In this document: positions 54,807-64,000 of the stretch, piece by piece
Layout: every line of letters begins with the position of its first letter
Numbering within the stretch: the stretch's first letter is position 1
Position numbers and translations under genes: made by a program
NCBI GenBank assembly: GCA_013368315.1
Contig: JAACJM010000013.1
Coordinates: 558,001-622,000 of the forward strand
DNA: 64,000 bases
Source: Tetrapyrgos nigripes
Lineage: Eukaryota; Basidiomycota; Agaricomycetes; Agaricales; Campanellaceae
Reading direction: 5' to 3'
Notes under the pieces: model-generated
Told to the model about the DNA's origin: nothing
Database searches by the model: none
The model's input: the letters and a program-made list of their open reading frames with translations, nothing else

Positions 54807-56066
54807 ATGGGCGGCAGCGCACTCCACTTCCTTCAACATGAGCATGCGTTTCCTCGTATGCCCATACCAGTATACCGCAACCTGAAGTCTCGATTATACC
54901 CCGTCATACAAGGACTATACTCTCATGTCATTGTTCCCATTGAAGCTCCAGAGAAGAAAGATTACGGAGATCTTGACTTCCTCGTCTATTCCCCAAAAAC
55001 CGACGCTCTTCGTCACGGTGATGCGAAGATCAACGTATCCCACGACTCGGTAAAGGATGCAATAGGGGCTAGACACTTTATACCAGCCGATGGTAACAGA
55101 ACTTCAAACTTTGCTGTACCAGTCTCTAAAGGGGAATGGGCTACGTTGGGCTATGAGGATGAAGAGGAGGCAAATAGAAAGAAAGTGGAGGATGGGGAGA
55201 TCTACTACCAGGTACGTGTAGAGTTCGTAGATTTCATGCGTCTATCCTGGGACATTATTAACGGTCTCTTAGGTAGACGTGCACGTCTGTGCGGACAAAG
55301 CGGAATGGGATCGTATATTCTTTTTCAACTCATACGGTGACCTGGGAATGATTATGGGTCTCGTCGCAGCAAACATTGGTTTGCATTTAGGTAGCAAAGG
55401 TCTCCAGGTGAGCACTCACTCGGCAGCCTTCTCTCAATCCCGAGTCGCTGAATGTTGAACCACCACCACCACCACCACCACCGACAGTATTCCCATCCTC
55501 CGCATCGTAGAATAGATCTGAGCGACAATTTCGAAGAAATTGCTGAATTCTTTGGTTGGTCTATGGAAACAAGAAATGCAGGATTTGCAACTCGACAACA
55601 AGTCTTTGATTGGGTAACAACCAGTCGTTTCTTCGATGCCTCACGTTTCCGAACGCAGGGTGAAGGGATAAGGAAAGTAAAACCACAGAGAACAATGTAC
55701 TCCGATTTCGTAGAGTGGGTTGGTGGATTGAGAGATACGTTCACTTCGTTAACTGACGAAGAGAAGAAGCAGATTGTTGAATCTGCGCGCGCCGAGGCGT
55801 TGGAACACTTTGGTAAACGAGAAGAAGTGGAGAGCATGGTTCGTAATTTTGAGGCTCGGAAACGGATGAAGGATGTGTTCAACGGGGTTAGCGTCAAGTC
55901 ATGGATTGGTGCTCACCAATGGCAGGACGTGAAGTCCGTGATGGATCGCGTCAGAGAACAGCATGGTGGTGATGAAGGAGTCTCAACGTTGTTGGATACT
56001 GAGGGTGAAGGAATACTTCAGCAACGAGTTTTAGAGGCCTTCAGGGAGTTGAAGATAGACAAATAG
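54807..56066 (+). CDS. conserved fungal protein, nucleotidyltransferase-like
   Basis: The ATG at 54807 begins MGGSALHFLQHEHAFPRMPI. An acidic motif follows: PEKKDYGDLDFLVYSP, the GD-x-D form used by nucleotidyltransferase-fold proteins. Then comes ADGNRTSNFAVPV, and after an intron VDVHVCADKAEWDRIFFFN and SYGDLGMIMGLVAANIGLHL. A second intron (55408-55487) carries eight ACC units right before its acceptor. The carboxy part has FEEIAEFFGWSMET, ATRQQVFDWVTTSRFFDASR and ends AFRELKIDK. The layout matches a widespread fungal hypothetical family that I know only as nucleotidyltransferase-like. No activity is assigned. Confidence 0.75.
55459..55482 (+). repeat. (ACC)8 microsatellite in an intron
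   Basis: Eight perfect ACC units followed by GACAG, the 3' splice site of intron 55408-55487. It takes the place usually filled by a pyrimidine tract. Read as coding, it would give poly-His or poly-Pro. Confidence 0.9.
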
Positions 56067-56392
56067 TCGTCGTTTATTCTCTAGCTATTGTTCTGTTGAT
56101 TTGTACAGCAGCGGCGCTGATCCATGAGGTCCAAGGCAACTGCAATTGTCAGACACCATCTTCAGATACTTTGCGCGCGTAATTGCATTAGTTGCCCGAA
56201 GATTTCAGAGCTAGTAAGAGTTTGCATTTGCCACGACTGGGCACATAAAAATTACGGATTTACAGAGCACTTACATTAACACAGCCTCGACCAATACAGC
56301 TACAGGACTCATTACATGACGCGAAGCATTGGCGGACGCAGTAAATAGGGAGACAAAGATGCGTGTCAACGAATAGATGCAAGGCCTTGCGA
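56067..56392. other. convergent intergenic region
   Basis: Spacer between the nucleotidyltransferase-like gene and the SGF29 gene, which face each other. Nothing else recognised. Confidence 0.5.
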
Positions 56393-57752
56393 CTAATTTC
56401 CGGGCCACTCGACCACCCACTGTGCGGACACCAGGTGTTCTTGATTATCATCATCCTCAAACTTCACCTTGTAGGTAGGCACGTAAGACGGGGCAGCCTG
56501 GAGTCATACGATCATGAGTAAATGTCAATAACAATAGCAGAGGGTCTTACTCGGCCTTGCGGTTGCATTTCTCTTGGTGTTGCGATTACTTCAGCGCGGT
56601 AGAAACAGCTGGTATCCGGGTACAGAGCCATCACCGTTGATCCGGCGGTGAACTCCCTATAAGCAGCCAGGCTTGACGGACTCCCTACTGGAGCACTGAG
56701 ATCTGGCAGCGGTATTATGGACCGAAGGGTAGTATTGTACTTCCTGAAAATGCGTGTTATATCAATTTAAAACATAATGGGCCTACTTCTGGGTAACAGG
56801 ACGTACCCTCCAGGGTCTCCGCTCTCCTGAGGTTCAGGATCGTGGACTTCATACCTAAGGGCCAGAATGTTAGAGAACCAAAAATAGACGATCCGAAACT
56901 GAGATTTCACCTGTTCTTGTCGGCGTTGATGCACTTTGTTACCACGGCAAGAATCCAGTTGTCATCCGACTCTGTGGCGCCATTGGCTTTATTGGGAGGT
57001 GGATGGAATGCAACTTTCCTTCCTTCTTGCAAAGGGAGTTGCTTTTCCAACGCTGCGCGTCGTGCTTTCGGTTCCCGTGAGAATGGCACAGGTGAAGGCC
57101 CTACCGAGGCGCGAGCGGGAAGAGTGATCGACATGTTCCTATTAGACGGCTGTGAAACGGGAACTGGTGTCCCAGAGGGAGAGGGGGCGCGAGGGCGCTT
57201 ATTGATACGTTTGTCTAAAAACGCCCAGTTGGACAACTGTACCCAAGTGCAAAGGGGAAAAAATCCGTTTACCTGTGGCGACATGTTCCGGAGCCTCCCT
57301 TAGTGCGATTAAGACGCCCAAGTGCTCTAAAGCGTCCTCAATAGCTCTGTAGGGAATAAGCATACAGGATGACAAAGGAAATGCTGGACACAGACTTTGT
57401 CTCTTGTCCAGACGATACTTGGATTTGCTCCAGTCCGGAAGCCAGTTTCTTATAAATTGTGCGGACGCCATCCAAGCCTTCAGCAGGCAGAGTGTCATCA
57501 GGTGGCCACGCTGAGATTAAGCGATTCACCCGGCCGATGGTCTCAACGGTGGCGGGGCTAGAATAAATACCAGAAAGCGCAGATAACGACGTAGTCGCAT
57601 GCGACCAACAGTCTATCTCTAAAAAATGCATAGGATGGGATGAGCGGGGTTTCGCCACGCAAAACAACTCCAGAATGAGAGCCTGGAAACTAGAGGATTG
57701 ACCGACCTTCAGAAGATGCTGGACGAGCGGTCACACCCTGTCTCCTATTCAT
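56393..57752 (-). CDS. SGF29: SAGA-associated factor 29
   Basis: SAGA histone acetyltransferase subunit that reads methylated H3K4 through a tandem Tudor domain. The ATG at 57750-57752 begins MNRRQGVTARPASSE, joined by an intron to EIDCWSHATTSLSALSG. Then IYSSPATVETIGRVNRLISA and GVRTIYKKLASGLEQIQ (helical). After the basic RINKRPRAPSPSG comes the Tudor part: DDNWILAVVTKCINADKNRY, EVHDPEP, TTLRSIIPLPDLSAP, FTAGSTVMALYPDTSCFYRA and VKFEDDDNQEHLV. The aromatic FYRA strand is typical. The TAG is at 56393-56395. Confidence 0.9.
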
Positions 57753-58057
57753 GAAGATGCGTGTGATGGTGTCCAAAGCTCCAATGCATCAAGTAGCAAT
57801 GAACAAGTCGTCCAGGCGCTTCGTTTCACGAAGGTGAAGCGTTGTTGATCTCGGTGTGTCAGCTTTGTACAAGTTTTGGACACTCCGCCAGCAACACGTG
57901 GTGATCCTCACGGACTATTGCGGTCTCGGTGACAGCGTTAACCACCTCAAACTAAAGCTCTACAGGCTTCTACGGGTCTCAAGTGTCCCTTAGCAGAAAT
58001 GACAACAGAAGACTCAGTAATCTATGAATACCTTCCTGTGACGATCCTTGTGGTCTC

Positions 58058-58070
58058 GAACATTCTCGAA
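58058..58070 (+). promoter_or_regulatory. heat shock element
   Basis: GAAcaTTCtcGAA, three alternating nGAAn units in exact 5-base phase, about 240 bases before the Hsp20 start codon. This is the consensus binding site of heat shock factor. A weaker GAA-gc-ATT-tt-GAA follows at 58241-58253. Confidence 0.75.
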
Positions 58071-58232
58071 ACCTGTGGATTCTGCTAGTCTCCTCGAGCA
58101 TTGCTGCAAAGGTTCCGGTATCGGCTTCTCTACGTCATGTCGCATATTCTGGCCTGTTCTCCAACTTTCTCTTCTAGTCATCGGCGTCCATTCTGCCTGA
58201 CTCAGATTGGCCTTGGTCAGGTCAGCTGTAAG

Positions 58233-58239
58233 TATTTAA
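58233..58239 (+). promoter_or_regulatory. TATA-like element of the Hsp20 gene
   Basis: TATTTAA, 71 bases before the start codon at 58310. Spacing fits a TATA box of a strongly inducible gene. Confidence 0.4.
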
Positions 58240-58309
58240 GGAAGCATTTTGAACTCTGGTCGACACTACTCAAACCCAGCATCAAAACCTCACTGGCACC
58301 CAACTCATC

Positions 58310-58938
58310 ATGTCTATCTCACGTCTACTGCACGAGTTCCGCCCTCTCTTCCGCATGCTCGATGAACCCATCGCACGGGCTCCAAACTCTTTGGCTAGTG
58401 CGCTTCGCACTCGACCATTTATTGATGATCCCTTCTTTACTTCCCCTCTTTCCGCGTTCCCTGGCTCAGGACTGCGGCCTGCAGTTGATGTATCGGAGGA
58501 TGGGAACAAGTATATTGTGGAAGCAGAGCTCCCCGGTGTGAAGAAGGAGAATGTGGAAGTCCGGATTGGTGACGATGGAAGGAGTGTAACGATCCAAGGA
58601 AGGGTTCGCAGCGTCAAGTCAGAGGGTGCACCGGAGACTCAGACTGGGCAACAAGCCCCTGAGGCAAACAATTCAACAAAAGACGTTGCGCAAACTGACA
58701 GTAAGTACATCTCGATGCTTTTCATGTGGTTGAGCACATCTGACAAGCATTTTTAGACAACGCTCAACAGCTCTCTGCAGAACGCCACTTCGTTGGTGAT
58801 GCTACCTTTACTCGCACTGTCTGGCTTCCGAGACCCGTCGACAGTGGGAATGTCTCGGCGAAGTTGAACGACGGTGTTTTGACAATCACAGTTCCGAAAG
58901 CGGAAGACAAGGGGTCGGTTTCTGTGAAGGTGGATTAA
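58310..58938 (+). CDS. small heat shock protein (Hsp20/alpha-crystallin)
   Basis: ATP-independent holdase. The ATG at 58310 gives MSISRLLHEFRPLFRMLDEP. The alpha-crystallin domain starts RPAVDVSEDGNKYIVEAELP, then GVKKENVEVRIGDDGRS. A Gln/Thr-rich insertion, interrupted by an intron (58701-58756), precedes SAERHFVGDATFTRTVWLPR. The domain closes with the signature LNDGVLTITVPKAED and the end SVSVKVD; no I-x-I tail motif is seen. The heat shock element upstream supports heat induction. About 190 residues. Confidence 0.94.
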
Positions 58939-59146
58939 ATCCCGAATGGTATATTTACATGGGCATTTTGTACTGTATCACTACTCACAAGTGTATAATG
59001 AAATTTGTGGAACAATAATTGGACCGTTTTACTATCTGCAAACAGTAGTGGGACGCGTACGCGTTTATGGAAAGTAGGATGCGTCAAACATCCCGTGAGA
59101 CTGTCGACCCGCCGCCTCACTGTCACTCTTCCTATTCCCATCAACT

Positions 59147-60569
59147 ATGTCCATGTCCATTTCCTCTGGATACCCTACCACTAGCAGCGCATCCGTGTCG
59201 CATGCATTTTCTGCATCAAATCCAGACTGGCAACACGAAGAGCACGAGACCAATTCAGAAGAGGATGCCGAAGAAATAGAGGAAGAGGAGGAGGATGAAG
59301 TGGATCAGCTCGTGGACGAATCCATTTCAGAACCGGAAGAACCGACTGAAGAAGACTCTTCAGTAAAAGAACCTGGACGTTTACCAGGTCAAACGTTGCT
59401 ACCTGCTGTTCGACTGGAAAATATAATGCAGGCAGATGGTTGGTGTCTTCTTTGCTCCTGCACCCGAGTCGGGCTATCTTGACACGAGATATACAGGTGT
59501 AACCGGGAGTCTGTCCCTGTCCAGAGAGGGAATGTTCGTATTATCCGTGGCTACTGTGTGTATTTTATTTTAAGTCATTCAACTCTTTCACTCAGTCTTC
59601 TAAACAGGAAGAATTCATAAAACGACTTACTCAGGGTGGGCATCGGGAAGCTATTGCAGAAGGAAGATCTTCAATCCACTACGCTGACATGGGTACGTGC
59701 TCGGATAGGACTGTTCCAAAATTTGACTAGCGTACTAACTGCAACATCCGCCCAACATAGCCAATACAACGCGCCAGTATCAAGAATTCTTGTTTCTCCA
59801 AGGTCAATCTAGTGTCATTCTCTGTGTTCCATTCTTGTGCCAACCTTCAGCATTCACAGCTATACTTCCACCCCCTATGTCACTAGCAGACGCGTTGGAG
59901 TTGCGTGAAGCAAGATTGAAGGACATTCGCGATGAAGATCCTTCCCTCTCAACTCTATCCATAACAGCAACGCCAGGTCAACACTCGCCTAATTTCGATC
60001 GCCTCTATACATCGCTCTCGAACTCGAAACCGAAAAAGAATCGTTCCACGAATGGCAAGGAAAAAGTGAACGGGGCAGTTTCAAGTGCAAACGCAAGCGG
60101 GATGAGCTCTGTGCACGAATCTGCGACTCCCGCCCTTCCGGCCAGCAACAGCGGAAGTGGTCCACAGGGGTGGCGGTCAGGACCTATGTTGGATGCACGT
60201 CCGTGGAGTCACTGGGCAGATACCGCGGAAGGGTCATCTTCAAATAGTCACGACGATTCTCATCACCCCGCATTAGGAGTCAATGGGTCACAGAGTTTCG
60301 CGTTGGCAAATGGAGCTCCTTCGATAGCACGACCTGGGACGGCGACTGGCACTGCCACACCTTCTGTACCTCCAACATCATCTTCGAGCCCTTCTGTTAC
60401 TAGGGATAGTCGACCTGAATCGGTCAGCCCAGTAAATTCGACGACTTCAGACCAACAGGGTCAGTTTACCGGGCCTGGCAGTAGTTATCTTCAAGGGCCT
60501 GGAGGACCAAGTCCCTTCAGTCGCACAGGTGCGGACCAGGGGCGTACTATTTATTCTCAGCAGAGTTAA
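59147..60569 (+). CDS. histone-fold protein (Dpb3/CHRAC1/POLE4-like)
   Basis: The ATG at 59147 starts MSMSISSGYPTTSSASVSHA, followed by a strongly acidic stretch (EEDAEEIEEEEEDEVDQ). A CBF/NF-Y type histone fold follows, at about residues 80-150: TLLPAVRLENIMQADG, LSREGMFVLSVATEEFIKRL, and SSIHYADM joined to ANTTRQYQEFLFLQ. The last helix region is LPPPMSLADALELREARL. A long Ser/Pro/Gly-rich tail ends SQQS. Partners of this class are NF-YB-like histone folds in DNA polymerase epsilon or the CHRAC remodeller; which one cannot be told from this gene. Confidence 0.85.
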
Positions 60570-60903
60570 TGCACTGTCTGGAGACTGGCAGTGTGTTTGC
60601 ATGGATGGCATCAGTGTAAAGTACTAGTACTACAGTAGTATAGACATCGCAGTTTAAGCACTACGAATGTGTAGCCATATTTCGAACACGGCAAGAACGC
60701 GTTCAGCTCTTTCCAGCGTCTCGTCAACAGCTCTGAAAAATTTCACCCGTTGGTTTAGAGGCCTTTTTAAAATTTCTTTTTTATTGACGCGCCGTACGCT
60801 CACGTGCGACTGGGACGTGTAATATGTGTACGTGAAAGCCGAGTCAGACATCTTCCACTGGCCTATCACTCCAAGAGTTCGCCCCTTTTCTCTTGCCATT
60901 TGC
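60570..60903. other. intergenic region before the Sen1 gene
   Basis: Holds the 3' end of the histone-fold gene and the Sen1 promoter. A minus-strand frame (60654-60851, ATG at 60849-60851, 65 codons) lies here; see rejected items. Confidence 0.5.
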
Positions 60904-63900
60904 ATGGCTCTTCAGGCGAACTCTAATGTGAAGGTACTGCTAGAAAAACTACGTGATTCTCCCGTTGACAGCGAACAACTTTCGGATGATGTTTTGGCCA
61001 AGATTTACGATTATGTTATGAAAACCGCCGAGACGAAGAGGATCCACTGGTTCTGTACGAAGGCAGAGTCTACAACAGTTATTGAGGCTGCGACGTTTCT
61101 GCTTCGACTGTTTGCCTACTCAGACGACAACCCGAAAGTGTCCAAATGGAAAGGAAAGTTGGACGAATGCTTGAATGGTTGTGCAGATTGTGTTCTGGGG
61201 TTGGAAAGGGCCAAAACTACTTCAAGGGAGACGTGCGTCCTTATTTTGTAAACTTTGTCTTTCGCTAATGTCTGTCCAGTTATTTTGGTGCCTTTCCTGA
61301 CGATACAAAAGATCTATTCTGGACTTCATTCGGTGAATGGGAAACCAAATGCTTACTTGACGTGCTGGACAGTCATGGTTTACAGCCTGACAAGGCCATA
61401 TCCCCCAAAGGACTGTCTGGCATTCCCACTCCCATTGTATATCGTATGATATGCAACTTCATCGTCTTTCGAGATGCTAGAATCCAAGCTATCATCAACC
61501 AATCTCCCCCGAAGGATTGTCTACCCAGCTGGCCCCCGGATCCTGTGCCCCCTGCTCTGATGGCATTGCTGTTCCACCAGGACGCTGCAGTCAGATCGTG
61601 GGCGTCCAAGCAGGCTGCAAAGTGTACTATTGTTCCTATGCTCAAAGACGACCTTCTAAGGGCGTACCAAGCGTCTATAGACATTGTCATCCGTGCATTT
61701 ACGCCGAACTCAATGGCCGCTATGAATGTCCAGACCATTCCCTTCACCAAGGATCCAGCATTATTGTGGGGTTCTCTGTACGAATTCATACGTTTGCTTC
61801 ATCCCCAGCATCTCACATTCGTCACTTCCGGCTCTGACTTGAGACATGTTATCACCGGGCATCTTCACGACAGTGGTCCAGATGGAGGTTGGTATTTCAT
61901 TCCTGATATTTTGCCCAATTCTCAGCAATCATTTTTAGTGTTCAAATACGTTCTGCGCTGCTTCAAGTTGCTACTGAAGCGACTAAACAAGCAAATGTGG
62001 ATAGGGGAAGGTCCAGAATATCCCCAAGTAGTTTTCGATGCTTTCAAAGACAATCCCTCCCTCGTTATTCTACTTCAGGACGAGAAGCTCTCTTTAGAGG
62101 AGACGCCTTCATGCTTGAACTGGTTCTCCGAATTTCTATCGACTCTTCGCGATCAACCTTCGTACTCCGAAATTCTGGCTAAAATGGCCGATTTCATGTG
62201 CGAAGAACTGCAGCATGAGCGCTTTGAAGGTGTTCGCCCCATCATCATGACATGCGCTGCCAAGGTGAATTCTATGTCCCGATAGTCTGCGGTACTTTCT
62301 GAACGGGTTTCTAGCTACTCAAGACCCAGGAAAAAGATGGTGCTTCTGTAACCAGCACATTGAACATCCATGCAGAAACGCTGGTAGCCACGGCTTTTTC
62401 ACGTACCCGCGCTGGAGAGCAGTGGAAAGCTGCTCGCGAGGCATCCCGTGCTCTTCTTCAAGGGGTAATGGTCAATGATATCAAAAATATATCAGATGCA
62501 ATAAGCCGATGCGTTCGTGTTCTCGGGAGTATAGTTAAAAGGAAGGGTGATGGTGACGTTGGTCGAGAGAAGATGAATTTCAGAGAACAGATCTGGAGGA
62601 GGACATTCCAAAGCATACAGCCCAAGGACACCGATGGTATCGACACCATCATCTTCGTCGTCTCCCAGGCTGCACACCTAGATAAAGTAAACAAAGGAGC
62701 GTTCGAGCAGGCTATGAAAGTTCCTGGCTTTGAAGCGGTTGTAGATGACATCAACCACGCTCTTGACGTGATTCGAGAAGGTTTTCCGCAGGCTATCAGC
62801 ACCTATGTGGATTTCAATGTCTCTACCTCAGCCACGAACATTCTTCTCCATTCAAATGTCGTGAAGGACGTTATCAAGCTGCTTCTCTGTCCGGTTGAAG
62901 ACATCCAGGCAGCGGCTCAAGCACTTGTCGGTTTCGTTTTCGACGTCGATATGCGAGTGGATTGTTTCCGCGCTATGCTCGAAAATTCGCCCGAATCATC
63001 ATTCCAAGGTCTATTCGACTTCCTTGACACATTCATCAATTACGCAGGTCAAGTTCCGGAAGCCTGCAACGTCTCCAAATCACTTGTCAGATGCTTCACT
63101 GACGTGATAGAGGTCCTTTGCTCGACGCCGGATGGTCTCCTTCATAAGCCGACATTTTTACAGTCTGATCAGGATGGACCAGCTGTCAAACTGCCTCAGC
63201 TCTGGAGTTTGATGTGCAGGGCCATCTCTGTCATCTTCAAGCGCACTCCGAATTGGGCGTTAGTTGTGGAGAGAGAGGAACTCACGGTGTGGATGAGAGA
63301 CGCTCTTATCTTTGGCCGTGAATTACTAGCTCAGAGACGGATCTTCCAGACCGCGGCGGAAATAGCAGGAAGGCCTCACGCGTCGTCATCTTCTGGGCAG
63401 AAATCGGCCATAAGAAACAAGATGGTGAAGGACCTTATGGACACACTACCAGAGCTAACGAGATGGCTACGTCTGACGGACTACGAACTTCTCCATCAAT
63501 CCTTCTCTCTTCTTCAGTCGCTCCTCGATCTCTTCAGGGAGACAAAGAATCCCCCTCCTCGAGAAACTAGGGAGAAACTCGAGAAGCACCTGAATATAAA
63601 GGGGACGAATCGTCTCGACGACAAGAGGCTGAAGTTGTTAAAGGACGCTCTGGCCGCATTTGATGATTCTGACTCCGATAATGAAGTCGAGATTGTCTCT
63701 GACACTCGTCCGTCCAAACGACCGAAAACCCCCGAAGTGGTCGAGAAACCAGCCAAGAAAGCCAAGGCAGAGAGTTCTGTTTCTGTCAAGGCTCCGAAAC
63801 CAGAGCGTAGAACTTCTCAATCATCAGTACGAGCTGCATCCATCGCATCCTCCAGTACACTTCGGTCCACATCTTCCTCTGCGACTTCAAAACATTTCTT

Positions 63901-64000
63901 CACTGCTGCCGATCAGCAGAAGCTGGACTCGATATCGTCTATGCCGAAGTTCCAAAACTCCAAGGCTGTTGATGCCAAAACATCCAGTTCGGTCGCGGAG
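60904..64000 (+). CDS. Sen1-type RNA/DNA helicase, amino-terminal part (3' partial)
   Basis: The ATG at 60904 starts MALQANSNVKVLLEKLRDSP. The visible part, about 1,000 residues, matches the Sen1 amino-terminal domain: RIHWFCTKAESTTVIEAATF, then across introns YFGAFPDDTKDLFWTSFGEW and AVRSWASKQAAKC. Later WGSLYEFIRLLHPQHLTFV, FKYVLRCFKLLLKRLNKQMW and YAGQVPEACNVSKSLVRCF. After DDSDSDNEVEIVSDTRPSKR the sequence becomes disordered and ends at the window edge. The helicase core lies beyond. Yeast Sen1 ends noncoding RNA transcription and resolves R-loops. Confidence 0.9.

Larger units (their letters stand above)
57753..58309. other. shared upstream region of SGF29 and the Hsp20 gene
   Basis: 557 bases between divergent start codons. 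It contains the heat shock element at 58058-58070 and the TATA-like element at 58233-58239. No coding sequence seen. Confidence 0.6.

Noticed and set aside
55452..55500. Poly-His stretch as a protein start
   Set aside because: The codons come from an intronic ACC repeat; splicing joins GLQ to YSHPPHRRIDLSD instead.
60654..60851. 65-codon minus-strand frame ending AVFEIWLHIRSA, upstream of Sen1
   Set aside because: It starts only 52 bases from the Sen1 ATG, head to head, has no recognisable motif, and could be a chance frame; transcript data would be needed.

Overview
The window is nuclear DNA from a filamentous fungus, most likely an agaricomycete basidiomycete. Genes are dense and interrupted by many introns of about 50-60 bases with GTRYGT-type donors (GTGCGT, GTACGT, GTATGT) and CTNAC-like branch sites. 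All recognisable proteins are eukaryotic housekeeping proteins of fungal type. I assign about 26 protein genes. I see no tRNA, rRNA, CRISPR array or intact transposon.

Layout. 1-3000: tandem dienelactone hydrolase copies, the first cut by the window edge, each followed by decayed fragments. 3000-6456: gene-poor, nothing recognised except a perfect hairpin. 6457-15909: three minus-strand genes (Tcp11/Sok1 family, V-ATPase subunit B, tubulin cofactor D). 16052-18420: BUD22-like ribosome biogenesis factor and a MYND-finger protein. 19357-26900: sugar transporter of the MFS, PP2C phosphatase, ALG3 mannosyltransferase. 26951-36521: NUDCD1-like protein, SRPK-type kinase, a coiled-coil protein without known function.

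36846-54483: eight genes on strictly alternating strands: SEC14-like, UTP20, mitochondrial uL6, V-ATPase subunit c, ZCCHC10-like zinc knuckle protein, translin, an unknown protein and an Arc1-like tRNA-binding cofactor. Head-to-head pairs are separated by only 70-190 bases. 54807-64000: a nucleotidyltransferase-like protein, SGF29, a small heat shock protein with a clear heat shock element, a histone-fold (Dpb3/CHRAC1-like) protein and the amino-terminal part of Sen1, cut by the right edge.

Functional themes are mixed: ribosome and RNA biology (BUD22, UTP20, uL6m, Arc1, translin, SRPK, Sen1), vacuolar acidification (two V-ATPase subunits far apart), cytoskeleton (TBCD), secretion and lipid transfer (ALG3, SEC14) and chromatin (SGF29, histone fold). 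They are not an obvious pathway cluster. I found no convincing undescribed system. The best second-look signals are several reading-frame breaks in conserved genes, mostly at single-nucleotide runs; recurrent GC-AG introns; very small exons; and the decaying hydrolase duplication.
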